Source: Cristatella mucedo
Taxonomy: Eukaryota; Bryozoa; Phylactolaemata; Cristatellidae
Reading direction: 5' to 3'
Length of the DNA: 64,000 nucleotides
Assembly (NCBI GenBank): GCA_009760855.2
Contig: WPIO01000015.1
Coordinates: 5,505,001-5,569,000, forward strand
Part shown: positions 50,453 to 61,199 of the stretch, one piece after another
Layout of the letters: every line of letters begins with the position of its first letter
How positions within the stretch are numbered: the stretch's first letter is position 1
Position numbers and translations under genes: made by a program
The notes under the pieces: generated by a model
Told to the model about the DNA's origin: nothing
What the model saw: the letters and a program-made list of their open reading frames with translations, nothing else
The model's database searches: none

Positions 50453-51134
50453 TCACTGTTACTGGTCTACCAGCATGTGCAATCAGGCGATTGCAGCTAG
50501 TGCAAAACTCTGCAGCTAGGCTTGTCTGTCGTGAGCGTCGCAGTTGCCACATTACTCCACTTCTCGCCGACCTGCACTGGCTACCAGTCAAGCAACGGAT
50601 TGACTTCAAGGTTTTGTCGCTCACTTTTAGGTCCCTTCATTCTATGGCTCCAGCCTATCTGTTACATATACTACCACATCAGGCTAAGCATCGTACCACC
50701 CACTTTTTGGAATCCAACAGTCTATAAATACCTCGTACAAACCGTAAATCCTTTGGAGACCGTGCATTTAGTTCGTATGCTCCCAAAGCCTGGAACTCGC
50801 TCCCGACCTGCGTCAGAACATCCCCTGACCTGACCACATTTAAAAGGAACTTAAAAACACACCAATTTAGGACAGCATTTAGTGGGTCCCTGTGATTCGT
50901 CCTTCACCTGCTTATGCATGCTGACACTGTGCATGCTGCCACTAACCACATTTGCATGCTGACCCTGTGAATGTCACCCCATGTAACCATGTTATTCATT
51001 TTGTTTGTTTTTCAAGCATGATTTTACTTACCATTCAATTGCGTTTCCCTTTGCAGCAAATGTAAAGCGCCTAGAAAGAGATTAAGTTCTCTGAGGGCGC
51101 TTTATCAAGTACATTTATTGGGGTCTTATTATTA
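50453..51134 (+). mobile_element. LINE-A 3' end with C-terminal coding part
   Basis: It starts at TCACTGTTACTGGTCTACCAG, reads CRERRSCHITPLLADLHWLP in good frame, then the stop region (AGTGGGTCCCTGTGA), the 3' UTR and the terminal AAAGCGCCTAGAAAGAG. It is close in sequence to the 18.9-20.4 kb copy and so relatively young. A stop in the IPRT region and 5' truncation make it dead. Confidence 0.88.
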
Positions 51135-52007
51135 CTAAAGTGCGACTTTAGCTAAAAAGTAATAATGGCACATTATCGCCTGTAGGAATTGAAGCTTGAG
51201 ATATAAGTTCCAGGCTCTGTTAAACTCACAAACTGAACTCTTGCTGGGATACAGGCTCATCAATGAATCAGGTAATGGGCAAGATCAGTTGTTATGCTAT
51301 CTCAGTTGAAGAAATTAAAGTATCTATGTAAACAGCCTAGGGTCACTCATTCAATGAGCCTTGACAGTACTAGGTGCCCGTTGCATTCATTTGTGGTCCA
51401 CTTATTGCATGAACTATTACTCCCTTGGCGATTCAGTCGCTGGATACCAGATATGCAGAGTTCTGAACTTATGCAGAAGACGGGTGTCTGTATTTTTGAG
51501 CTGATACTTCGCATTGCAAAATAAAAAACTTAATTCATTATGCAGAATTTTGCGAGAACTAAATCTCTACCCAGCTGCAGTAAAATGTCCTGAAAGGGAA
51601 CCAATAACCTTTAGCAACTACATGTAGCGCAATTTTGGATAAACATGGAAAAATACAAATGCCATAGCCTGCATGCTGAAATACTTTATAGGACAGTAGG
51701 GGGCTTTTAGTGAGTAGGATCTGCAGCTGAATACATGCATTGAATTTAGAGCTGGTAAGCAATCGAAGCAGATTGAAACTGAAAGAGAAATTATCTGATG
51801 CTAAGACAAAGCAGACAAAAACCTTGTGCACATTTAGCTGTGATTTAGTAATACAAGGTCATTGCATGTAGCGACTGAATGCGGAAGCAGATTCCTGATC
51901 CTCTGAACCCATACGGTGATGGTCCTCTCACTACGAGATTTAAACGCAGTGACGGAACGGCCTGAAGACTGTAATCCAAAGAGCAGATGGTGCGACAGCA
52001 CATGGAA
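51135..52007. other. unassigned sequence
   Basis: No repeat or gene was recognised. Confidence 0.45.
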
Positions 52008-52086
52008 GCATATGTAAAGAGCCTCGAAATAGAATAAGCTCTACGAGGGCACTATATTAAAGGTATTATTATTTTTATTATTATTA
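52008..52086 (+). mobile_element. LINE-A extreme 3' tail
   Basis: Terminal motif in decayed form (TGTAAAGAGCCTCGAAATAG, then CTCTACGAGGGCACTATATT) followed by an ATT-rich tail. Confidence 0.65.
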
Positions 52087-52717
52087 CTTAGTCTATAGAT
52101 TGCATCACCTCATGTGAGGCGCAGTCATAGAAAATGTATTTTCAGTATAATTAAGCGAAATATGTCGATTTGGTAGGCTGGTGCAAATCTGTTAGGGTCA
52201 AGGTGAGCGAGAGAGGCAATATGAAGTCTCTAAAATGCTTGATAGGGAGCCCGTGACACGCTGACATTGGACAATGTATGATGAAGAAAAAGCTTCGCGT
52301 TGGAAAACAGAATTGAAGCGCTTCTGAATGGCGTACCTGCAGCACACAATTGAGAGCAATGTCAGCTTAGAGTCCTAAAAAAAGCGAATTAAATGCGGAT
52401 ATCAAGACACAACTTGACCAGTAATCATCTGTATTCTTGCTTTCTAGCATACAAAAATTGATGGGAAACAGACCTATTTTCTAAATTATTTGCTAAAAAT
52501 TTTTTTATCATTAATATTACCACAATCATTGCCTTCCACCATCTACAATTTTCCCATCTCTCTTGAAGTCTGCATTTAGGAAATTTACAAATATATCAGA
52601 AACGGTGTTAAAGTGGAAAGATTTATAGTCAACTTGAGTATCACGCGAAACCTCGTGCTGCTCAGGTATCTGAAAGACTACAACTCTAAATCCTTAACTG
52701 ACCTAAAAAATAAAGCT
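52087..52717. other. unassigned sequence
   Basis: AT-rich DNA without recognised features. Confidence 0.45.
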
Positions 52718-52957
52718 CTTGCTATTGATGAAACACTCTGCAAATAAGCTTGTCTGTAGCGATCGTCGCAGTTGCCTCGTAACACCTCATCTTGCCGATC
52801 TCCAGAGGTTTCCGATAAAGCAGAGCATAAACTTTATTGCAATGATTGTCGATTTAGTGATAGCAGCAGACTTCAAATCGTCGTTAATTAGCTTTTTATC
52901 CCTCAAAACAGTTGAGATGGTGGTAGAAGTATATTAACAATATTATTATTATTAATG
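52718..52957 (+). mobile_element. LINE-A fragment with internal deletion
   Basis: AAACACTCTGCAAATAAGC and TTGTCTGTAGCGATCGTCGC match the SAARLVCRERRSC coding region, and similarity fades after about 52,836. An ATT-repeat tail at 52,937-52,957 closes the piece, so the 3' UTR between is lost or unrecognisable. Confidence 0.6.
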
Positions 52958-53466
52958 GCAATATTCGCAGAAGTGGATAAGCCATTTTCACGCTAGATCA
53001 GGTTCACCGATATGCCAGACTCTATTTTTCATATGATATTCGTTTTCTCCTCGAGAAAAATCGTTCCCCTCAGCTTCCTTTCTCTACCAACAGGATATGT
53101 GTTACTTCTGCGTTTTCCAGCCATATCAAAATAAGCACTATATATAATAACAAAGTAAACGGTAATAAATGAAGTAATAAAGTTATACACGGCAAAATCA
53201 AACCGCGAGAACGTATGAGGTCACTCTGAAAAGACCTTACCTCTAGCGATTCTCGGAAGGAAGAGAGAGCCCTCAGTACTCAATAATGCCTAGCAGTCAG
53301 AAATGTATTCCTTCCTACTGCTGATGGCGTTTTCAAATTTACTGACCATGCGAGGATTTTGAAAGTTTCCTTAAGTCAATTTGAATTTTTAATTTTTTCA
53401 TGACCGTGGCCAAGTACGTATCTCTGAATTTTTGTAAGTTGAACCGTCGTAAGTCAGGGCTCGCTC
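52958..53466. other. unassigned sequence
   Basis: No recognised element or gene. Confidence 0.45.
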
Positions 53467-53471
53467 TACAC

Positions 53472-53506
<35 letters not shown>

Positions 53507-53553
53507 CACAGACACGCATACACACACACACACATACACAACACACACACACT

Positions 53554-53626
<73 letters not shown>
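53467..53626. repeat. compound (CA)n(TA)n(GA)n microsatellite
   Basis: CA repeats with small interruptions cover about 53,467-53,595, followed by TA and then GA dinucleotides. Cys/Val-rich frames on the minus strand are artefacts of the repeat. Confidence 0.96.
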
Positions 53627-53627
<1 letters not shown>

Positions 53628-53797
53628 AATAAATACTAGCTGATTTAACGGCCTCTTTTTGTATAGCGACTGAGGAGCCTTTACCGCTATCACCACAGCT
53701 TGCTGTAGCGATAAAGGATCGCCCACCACAGGTTTCGAACCCACGACCTCGGGTCCGAGGTCGTGAAAAGTCAATCGCCTTACCTAGTGAGCCATTA

Positions 53798-53798
<1 letters not shown>
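53627..53798 (-). mobile_element. tRNA-derived SINE between microsatellites
   Basis: On the minus strand the copy runs from TAATGGCTCACTAGGTAAGG (A-box) via the B-box (plus strand TTTCGAACCC) and hairpin arms (CCTTTACCGCTATC and GCTGTAGCGATAAAGG on the plus strand) to the end TAAATCAGCTAGTATTTATTT. Both its flanks are dinucleotide arrays. Confidence 0.9.

Positions 53799-53861
<63 letters not shown>
53799..53861. repeat. (TA)n microsatellite
   Basis: About 62 bp of TA dinucleotide directly at the head side of the SINE. Confidence 0.96.
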
Positions 53862-53864
<3 letters not shown>

Positions 53865-54062
53865 CAACAAAGCAACAATAGGCTGGATCGACAGCTGTTC
53901 ATGCCTGAGTATATATATATGGTTTAGGCGATACGGTTTTGCCTGAGTAAATGGGAATGATTTTTAACAATGCTTTAACAACAACCTGTCCGGAGGGTTT
54001 CGTACCGATTTTCAAGTTCGCTTAAACAACTTTTACGGTTGATTTCGAGCTGTAGGCGAGGG

Positions 54063-54148
54063 TCAAAGACAAGCTGCAGCAAATTCAAAGCACCTAGAAA
54101 GAGATTGACTTCTCTGAGGTCACATTATCAAGTGCATAATTATTCTTA
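54063..54148 (+). mobile_element. LINE-A extreme 3' tail
   Basis: GCAGCAAATTCAAAGCACC, then AGAAAGAGATTGACTTCTCTG and CACATTATCAAGTGC mark the end of LINE-A. The ATT tail is short. Confidence 0.75.
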
Positions 54149-54582
54149 AGCTCCGTGACTGGTAACTGCCTTGCTTGATGCAACTGTGCAAGATCGCCTC
54201 AGTATGAATTCAGAGAATTTTTCTAATGCTTTCAGATTTTAAAAAATGTCCCTCGCTGCTTCTAAATCATTTCAAAACTATTCTTTCCAACAGAGTCAAT
54301 GGTTACGCGCTATCTAAAGCGCTCGTTTAATGATACCGGTAGAGCATTTTGCTGCAAATTCAGTCTTTACTGTAATTGTTCTAATTTGCAGAAATAAGTT
54401 TGCTAGTCTTCACATTAGTGACATTTAAGACTATCTTTGACTTAGATACTCATCAAATTTTCTACGGTTTATTCTCGAAAAATAAATTGTGTGCATTCTG
54501 AAAAAATATGGGTCACTACAACATGAAGAACATCGTGCCAAGTTGTGAAAGCTGCAACCACTAGCAATGTATGTTATTCTTG
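54149..54582. other. unassigned sequence
   Basis: AT-rich spacer between two LINE-A tails. Nothing was recognised. Confidence 0.45.
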
Positions 54583-54712
54583 TTGTTTATTCAGCATTCT
54601 ACAACTAACCATTTGATCGTCCTTCTTTTGCAGCAAATGTAAAGTTCATAAAAAGAGATTGAGTTATCTGATGACGTTATGTCAATTATATGGATATTAT
54701 TATCACTAGTAT
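54583..54712 (+). mobile_element. LINE-A extreme 3' tail
   Basis: TTCTTTTGCAGCAAATGTAAAG and AAAAGAGATTGAGTTATCTG correspond to the last 100 bp of LINE-A. A degraded ATT tail follows. Confidence 0.75.
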
Positions 54713-55339
54713 TACGATTTAAATAAGTACTTAAAGTAAATATATTTTCCTACGAATTGCTCAAAGTTGCTCTTTTCCGAGGAGCCTTCAAACTAGACGA
54801 ATTTACGCAGTAAAATGCCGTCCTTGCGATCACTAACCCCATTTAAGGCTGGAAGCGGATTTATTCGGTGCTTCGCGATAGGTAGCCATGAGCATTAAAA
54901 GTAGGTCTGCACTTTCGAATGAGATTGGTCGCGCTTCGGCTGTTCGTTCCGCCTTTCAGAGAATTAGGAATTTGGAACTGCCTGCAGAGGCTCTCGCTCT
55001 TCATGAGCGGTGCTTGCGTAGTATTGATTGTATTACCTAATAGTTACTAACGTAAAGGAAGGAAAGCTAGGGGTAGTTGAGATCAGGTGCCTAGTGGGCG
55101 GTACTGATCATGTATACAGTGCTTGTCTCCCCTACCCTTCCAGCAGTAAAATAGCTTCGGCAGATCAAATTACAAATCTAGGCAGCTTTGCAGGCCAATT
55201 CACACGAATTCGCTGGCTAGGACCTCAAAATGGGGCCTCAGAAATTGCTCACAGAGGAATATGAAAGAATTTCATTTCTTGATAGGCTGATTGAGGAAAT
55301 CGTTATTTTACAACGTAGGGCAATCCGTATGGGCTTTAA
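54713..55339. other. unassigned sequence
   Basis: No recognised element. A 78-codon plus frame at 55,028-55,264 has no identifiable domain. Confidence 0.45.
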
Positions 55340-55510
55340 ATGAATAAATATCCGCCAATTTAAAAGCTGCACTTTTACAACGACAGAATAGCCTTGCCTG
55401 CTATAACTGCTGCTTGCAGTTGGCAATATGAAGTGTTGCACACTACATGATATGAATCCACGATCTCGGTCGTAAAGAGTGAGCACCTTAACTCCTGGTT
55501 CATCATGACT
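55340..55510 (-). mobile_element. tRNA-derived SINE, strongly diverged
   Basis: The end TAAATGAATAAATATCCGCC at the left, AACGACAGAATAGCC in place of GCGACAGAAGAG, a B-box remnant (plus strand ATGAATCCACGATCTCGG) and a head ending at ACTCCTGGTTCATCATGAC are recognisable on the minus strand. Confidence 0.6.
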
Positions 55511-55732
55511 CTTAATTATTCCAAAGAATTACCTCATAGTTTTCGGATTTCTATGTGATGCTGCATTGTAGTAATTTATGAGAATTGTTATTTTTCTAAG
55601 AATTTAGAATTGATGACATTTATATCAGCTGAAACCAAAATTTTAGAATATCAGCATAAGACTTTTCAAGGATGATTCTGAGTCGGCTGGTCACTGTATC
55701 TGTTCTTGTAAGACGATTGAATGACGTGTATA

Positions 55733-55832
55733 TAATAATAATAATAATAATACACTTAATAAAGCGCCCTCAGAGAACTTGATCTCTTTCTAGGCGCTTT
55801 ACATTTGCTGCAAAGGGAAATATTTGATTTGC
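55733..55832 (-). mobile_element. LINE-A extreme 3' tail
   Basis: An AATAAT tail is followed by the reversed terminal motif (AAAGCGCCCTCAGAGAAC, CTTTCTAGGCGCTTTACATT), well preserved, and then it stops after about 100 bp. Confidence 0.85.
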
Positions 55833-56611
55833 CTCAAAATTTCAAATAATTGAAAAAATATTCAAAGCAAACGCCACCACAAGAAAACATGAGCACTTTT
55901 ATTTGCAGGTGTCCAGTTAAGTTGTAGAGTGGGAAGCAATAGCTGCAGATTTCTGAAAGAGTTTGGACCACACAAACTGCCTGGGTGTGCTGGACTGGAG
56001 GAATTAAATTGGGAAGAAAACTTCAGGAAGGTGCACTTACCGCTGAAACTAAAAACAGTCGTGAAACAAATATTTCTACGCTTCCGTTGTCGATCAAGAC
56101 TTGTCTTTTTTCCATACGTTTGCTGCAACTTCAGGATTTGCGAAGGATGCGTTTATCATAACAGGCTCCGTCAGCAGCCATGGACTCAAGAAGCCAGACT
56201 AATGGTGTACCCAGGCGATCAGAGTAGCTTCGGATGACTAAACCCTCACATTGCCTCATAGTCACTGAGAGCACGTTCCATAGCAAGCAATGCATTCTGG
56301 TGCGGCAAGTGAGTAGAGCTTTTAAAAATGAGGAGAAACGTTTACCACAACAGATTTATTCATGCCAGTTGGTTAGCTGAGCTTGAACTCGTTATGGGAG
56401 AAAACCGCGGCTGTGTCCCTGTAAGCAAGAGCAGAAGTACTGTGGCAGGGATGATGCTAAGTCCACAATACTTCAGTACAGTCTAAAAATTGGCAGGACG
56501 AAGCATTCCTCGGTTGAAACCGTAAATGATCGTAGAAATTATTAAAATGGTCTTTATAATTGACATATTTATTGCTAAATGTATTCACGAAATGATATCA
56601 GGAACAGATAT
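55833..56611. other. unassigned sequence
   Basis: Overlapping plus and minus frames of about 90-100 codons at 55,862-56,237 show no known domain. No repeat was recognised. Confidence 0.45.
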
Positions 56612-56992
56612 CGTGAAAGACAACTTCACTCACTTTTAGGCCCATCATTATCTGTCTCCAGCATACCAATCAGATATACTCGTGTAGTAGGCCAGGCACC
56701 GTACCATTCGCTTTTTTGAGTCAACTCGTTTAGCTACACCTCGGACGCATCTCAAAGCCTTGGAGGCCGTGTCTTTAGTTCGCATGCTCCCGAAGCCTGG
56801 AATTTACCCCGACTGACGGCATGACTTACCCTGACTCAACGACATTTAAAAAGTACATCTAGCTATCGCAGCAGTTAGTAGGTTCATGTCATTATTTCCT
56901 TTCTGTTCGTGCTGCCACTAGCAATATTGGCAGGCTGACCATGTGTATGTCCCCTTAATGTTATGCTTGCTGACATCGTGCATGCTACAAAT
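56612..56992 (+). mobile_element. LINE-A fragment, diverged
   Basis: It begins near CAACTTCACTCACTTTTAGG, contains GTCTCCAGCATACCAATCAG, CCCGAAGCCTGGAATTTACC and GACTCAACGACATTTAAAAAG (C-terminal coding region) and part of the 3' UTR (CTGACCATGTGTATGTCCCC). The last part is replaced by the SINE that follows. Confidence 0.7.
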
Positions 56993-57173
56993 AAAAATAA
57001 CTACCTGATTCAGCAGCCTAATTTATATCGCAACAGTAGAGCCTTTAGGCCTATCACCACCGTTTACACCGGCAATAAAGGATCGTCAACTGCAGCATTT
57101 GTAGTCACGATCTCGGGATCGAGGTCGTGAAAAGTAACAAGCGTAACCTAGTGTGCCATCACGGCTCGCCTGA
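56993..57173 (-). mobile_element. tRNA-derived SINE
   Basis: Minus-strand copy with head GTGATGGCACACTAGG, TTTCACGACCTCGATCCCG, a degraded B-box, hairpin arms (CCTTTAGGCCTATCACCACC and GGCAATAAAGG on the plus strand) and the end GCTGAATCAGGTAGTTATTTTT. Confidence 0.85.
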
Positions 57174-57218
57174 AGCCTGTGATAATGCTTCCTTGACAGC
57201 AGGGGTTTTCAACCTTCC

Positions 57219-57250
<32 letters not shown>

Positions 57251-57425
57251 CACTTGATAAAGCACCCTCAGAGAACTCAATCTCTCTCTACGAGCTTTAC
57301 ATTAGCTGCAAAGTGAAATGCAATTGAATGGTGAGTAATATCATGCTTGGTAAACAAACAAAATGAATAACATGTTTAGGGGTGACATGCCGAGGGTCAG
57401 CATGCAAATTTGGTTAGTGGCAGAG
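57219..57425 (-). mobile_element. LINE-A 3' UTR and tail
   Basis: A long AAT repeat (57,220-57,249) is followed by the reversed terminal motif and 3' UTR as far as AGCATGCAAATTTGGTTAGTGGCAG in two parts. Sequence after 57,425 is unrelated, so this is a short 5'-truncated insertion. Confidence 0.88.
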
Positions 57426-57551
57426 ACCCTTTAATACAGCTCCTCAATTTGTGGCGACACCCAATGACAAAATTATTGTGCTCGAAATGTGGAAATGCGT
57501 TTTCCGACTGTCTTTTGGTCTTAGGTGACCCCCATGAAACGGTCGTTCGAC

Positions 57552-59022
57552 AATAATAATAATAATAATAATTCACTTGATAAAACGCCCTCAGAGAACT
57601 TAATCTCTCTCTAGGCGCTTTACATTTGCTGTAAAGTGAAATGCAATTGAAAGGTAAGTAAAATCATGCTTGAAAAAACAAACGAAATGAATAATATGGT
57701 TAGGGGTGACATGCACAGGGTCAGCATGCAAATGTGGTTAGTGGCAGCGTGCACGGTGTCAGCACGCAAAAGCTCATGAAGGACGAATCACAGGGACCAA
57801 CTGAATGCTGTCCTAAATAGGTGTGTTTTTAGGTTCCTTTTAAATCTGGTCAGGTCAGGGGATGTTCTGAAGCAGGTCGGGAGAGAGTTTCAGGCTTTGG
57901 GAGCATATGAACTAAATGCACGGTCTCCAAAGGATTTAAGGTTTGTATGAGGTATTTCTAGACTGTTGGATTCCAAAAAGCGGGTGGTACGATGCTTAGC
58001 CTGATGGGGTAGTATATGTGACAGATAGGCTGGAGCCATAGAATGAAGGGACCTAAAAGTGAGCGACAAAACCTTGAAGTCAATCCGTTGCTTGACTGGT
58101 AGCCAGTGCAGGTCGGCGAGAAGTGGAGTAATGTTGCAACTGCGACGCTCACGACAGACAAGCCTAGCTGCAGAGTTTTGCACCAGCTGCAATCGCCTGA
58201 TCGAACATGCTGGTAGGCCAGTGAGCAGTGAGTTGCAGAAGTTGAGACGGGATGTCACGAATGCATGGACCAACTTGGACGTGGTATTTTTATCTGAACA
58301 AGCCCGAAGTTTAGCAATGTAATGAAGTTGAAAATAGGCAGATTTGACTGTGGAGCTGATGTGGTCGTCTAACGAGAGGTCGCTTTGGAATATGACACCT
58401 AGATTTCGAGCTGATTCGACTGGAGATATGCTGGCAGAGCCAATTTTGAGCGTCAGCCTTTCCAATCTCTGAATCACGCTGGGTTTGTCCATAACTAGTA
58501 AGTTATTTTTATCGTCGTTTAGTTTTAGAAAATTTGCTGCCATCAATGTGCGGATGTCATCAATGCCTGCAGCAAGTGAGTTGAGAGAATTTGAGGTGCT
58601 CGAAGGCTGGGAGGGATCAAAGCAAAGGTACAACTGAGTGTCATCCGAACAGAAGTGAGAGCCTAGATTGTGCTTGGCAATCACATCAGCAAGAGGGAGA
58701 GTACAAACCGTGAAAATAACCGGACCTAGTAAGGAGCCTTGAGGTACTCCATATTTCAGAGGTACCTCAGACGATCTTTTTCTATTCACGCCAATACTCT
58801 GGAGTCTCCCACTGAGATAGGACCTGAACCACTGTAGAGCAGTGCCACTGATGCCCAGGCGAGATGAGAGGCGCTCTAGAAGTACTTTGTGATCGATGGT
58901 ATCAAAAGCTGACAAAAGATCGAGCAAAACAAGCAAAGACACTCTACCTATGTCCGCATTCCTAACAACACCGAAGAAATACCGAACGAACACCATAAGA
59001 AATGCTGAATCTGTTGAGTGAA
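57552..59022 (-). mobile_element. LINE-A, 5'-truncated
   Basis: The copy has an AAT-repeat tail at 57,552, a complete 3' UTR and the RT region, up to about GAAATGCTGAATCTGTTGAGTG at 59,022. A ~30-bp stretch near 58,970-59,000 differs from all other copies. At 59,022 it joins abruptly to a second LINE-A segment of the same orientation that overlaps it in content. Confidence 0.88.
57850..59022 (-). pseudogene. LINE-A reverse transcriptase, long open fragment
   Basis: This is the longest uninterrupted LINE frame in the window, about 385 codons. It holds LLDLLSAFDTIDHKVLLERL, LQWFRSYLSGRLQSIGVN, YGVPQGSLLGPV, then the palm written FCSDDTQLYL, and on to LHWLPVKQRIDFKVLSL and AFSSYAPKA. The catalytic Asp pair of YADD is kept, but Tyr-Ala is changed to Cys-Ser. 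The frame ends at a TGA (57,890) where other copies have the Trp of AWNSLP. The endonuclease is absent. An active element would copy its RNA with this domain, but this fragment cannot act alone. Confidence 0.88.
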
Positions 59023-59283
59023 GCTGCCGAAAGATCGAGCAAAACAATCAGAGACACTCTACCCATGTGTAACGCCGAAGGCTCGGCGGAGTAGGCTTGA
59101 CCTGCCGCTTACCTAGCGGCGTAGCCTATCGCCTAATGCCGTTCGGTGCGCGTCTACGCGCAATAGGCTGGCCGCCACGAAACGAGCGTTTCCGGCGCTG
59201 ACCTGCCTACCGTTACTAAACGGGGTCGTGAGTCCGCGGCGTGAATTGGAAGCAAGACACACAGATTGGGGATTTTACTGAAC

Positions 59284-59289
59284 TTTATT
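59284..59289 (-). terminator. LTR polyadenylation signal
   Basis: AATAAA on the minus strand, followed within about 30 bases by a TGTGTGTCTTG downstream element. Its position, about 215 bp before the LTR end, is normal for the R/U5 border. Confidence 0.55.
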
Positions 59290-59334
59290 CGCAAGCGCAC
59301 AAAGTCGCTGCGCGTCTAGTTCAGCTTTATCTCC

Positions 59335-59690
59335 ACACTCCTCGCACGTTCAACACTCTTGCGGAGGGAATACTCCTCTACACTAAGCGCGACCCGGACC
59401 CTAAACCATAACCGGTGAACTAGGAATCCGTTCCCACCTGTGCCGAGGGAATACCCCAAACTCGCCAACTTAAACACTCGAGCGGAGGGAGTACTTCTCC
59501 ACACTGAAGTGCGAACCGGAGTCTAAACCCTACCCGGTGAACTAGAACTCGGTTTCCACCAGTGCGACCGGAATACTCCACACACGCCAACTCAAGCACT
59601 CCTGTGGAGGAAATACTTCTCCACACTGAAGCGCGACCCGGAGCCTAAACCCTACCTGGTGAACTAGAGCTCCACACACGCCAACTACGC
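59335..59690. repeat. ~121-bp tandem repeat in LTR, 2.9 units
   Basis: Units of about 121-123 bp start near 59,335, 59,458 and 59,581, with a partial fourth start at 59,671. Shared words include GGTGAACTAG, TCCACACTGAAG-like blocks and a GCGGAGGGA site. The repeat lies between the inferred TATA box and the polyadenylation signal, hence in the predicted R region. Confidence 0.85.
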
Positions 59691-59977
59691 CTAGCTCGCG
59701 CCGGCAAATCCCTATGCCGAGACCAAGTGCTAGCGCGCACACACACAACACAAAAGAAACACAAAACACAAAAGAACACACAAAATACCAGCTCGGGCGC
59801 GATACGACCGTATTCGGTGGGGTTCCACCGAATCCTCCTAGCGCTGTCTCGTCTTGTTCCGTCAATCGCCGGCGAACAGCCCGCCCTCCTCCCTCGCTTT
59901 CAGAGAAACGAGTGCGACGGCGTCGAAGCCGGACCAAAGACAAAAGACACGAGGCCAAGAGCGAGCGTCGCTCGACT

Positions 59978-59985
59978 CTTAAATA
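59978..59985 (-). promoter_or_regulatory. LTR TATA-like box
   Basis: TATTTAAG on the minus strand, about 400 bp into the LTR, followed by CpG-rich sequence. It is the best TATA candidate in the LTR. The transcription start itself cannot be fixed from sequence. Confidence 0.45.
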
Positions 59986-61199
59986 CCTAGCTGAAACAAT
60001 GGGGCAAGAGCTTAGTGGTATTGGGCCCGGACACCTTGGCCCATTACAGAAAGGAATTACTACAGTCCCCAGGCCACTGGAGGGGCACCTCCGTCCAGCT
60101 TGAATGGCGAATGGGTTCCAGAAGATTCTTTCTTGGAAAGAGGGAAGGCGGGGTTGACAGGCCAGCCAGCATCTATCAGCAGCTTCCGCGAGTATCGGAC
60201 CAATTCTAAAGGCCGAATCGCCACCGCTCGTCTCAGAGCTTCCTGGCCTGCTCCTAAGCGCTTCCTCTCTAACCGCACTGACGCTCCTCTCTGGCTCACT
60301 GCTCCAGGACAAAGGGGCTCTAGCACGCCGCCGAACAGCTCTTGTTCGCCCTAAAATTCAGCCAAAGCCAGCAGGGCGCTACACGTGTCTGCATTCCTAA
60401 GTAGGTCGTTGTTTACCCTAAGCAATTCTGACTCTGTGGATTGGTAAGCTCTAAAGCCAGACTGGAACTTACTAGCAAGGTCTGAGGTTTCAATATACGA
60501 GTTCAGCTGGTCTGCCGCGACCCGTTCCAGTGTCTTTGATAGGAACGGTAGAAGGGAGACTGGGCGGTAGTTGCTTATGTTCTCTTGGTCTAGTGTCGCT
60601 TTCTTGAGTAGTGGCCTGACTACAGCTTTTTTGAAAGGTGCAGGGACATGAGCTGAGGCTTATCACATATTAATGATGTTAGATATGCATTGCAGCAGCA
60701 GATCAATGCAACGTAGGAGCAGGACAGTGGGAAGAGGATCCAGAGGACTTGTTGTCTTTTTTGATTGAGATACGAACTTAAGGACTAGATCACTAGTGAT
60801 TGGTTTAAATGCAGACATTGAGGTGCAGCCTGGAACTTAACTGCTGACGATCATAACTAACAAGCAGGTTACTAGCTGCCGGCGTAGCTAAGGCAGCCAC
60901 CGGCATGGGAGTCCCAGCAGCCCGAAGCAATAAGCGTTTAGATGTCCATAGGCACGTAATTTCTTAAGCGCTACGGTCAAATAACAATCAGAATAACTTT
61001 GAACAGGTCTTAGCAGTCTCGTTTCTATATACGATGTTCGCAAGAACTTCGGTTTTCGGAAGAATTCGGCAACGAATACGAACGCACGTTAGAGCGCTCT
61101 ATGTCAATTTACTCATAAGATTATTTAAATGTATACTAAATTTTCAATTTTATGAAATTATTGATTATAAAAAAGGGACTCCGTCAGTGTAGTCTGTCC

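Larger units (their letters stand above)
59068..60383 (-). mobile_element. solo LTR (LTR retrotransposon)
   Basis: A 1,316-bp insertion interrupts LINE-A. Its ends are TGTAACGCC and GGCGCTACA, 9-bp inverted termini with one mismatch and the canonical TG...CA. Flanks CATG (59,064-59,067) and CGTG (60,384-60,387) fit a 4-bp target duplication with one change, and joining the LINE across it gives the sequence of other copies. Minus orientation is supported by a TATA-like TATTTAAG at 59,985-59,978, an AATAAA at 59,289-59,284 and a GT-rich stretch just after it. The 4-bp duplication is compatible with Ty3/Gypsy-like elements but not diagnostic. No gag-pol sequence is present, so recombination probably removed it. 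Confidence 0.8.
59023..61110 (-). mobile_element. LINE-A 5' segment, split by LTR and internally deleted
   Basis: The segment 59,023-59,067 continues after the LTR at 60,384. Similarity then runs through the RT amino part (plus strand CTAAAGCCAGACTGGAACTT) to GACATTGAGGTGCAGCC at about 60,828. There it jumps to the LINE 5' UTR, which matches 15,090-15,360 and ends at 61,110. About 1.5 kb, mainly the endonuclease region, is missing relative to the full-length copy. Confidence 0.85.

Noticed and set aside
53339-53774. Cys/Val-rich and Tyr/Ile-rich frames
   Set aside because: They are translations of CA and TA dinucleotide arrays.
59542-60312. 256-codon minus-strand frame
   Set aside because: It lies wholly inside the GC-rich solo LTR, spans its TATA-like box and shows no domain. 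GC-rich DNA has few stop codons.
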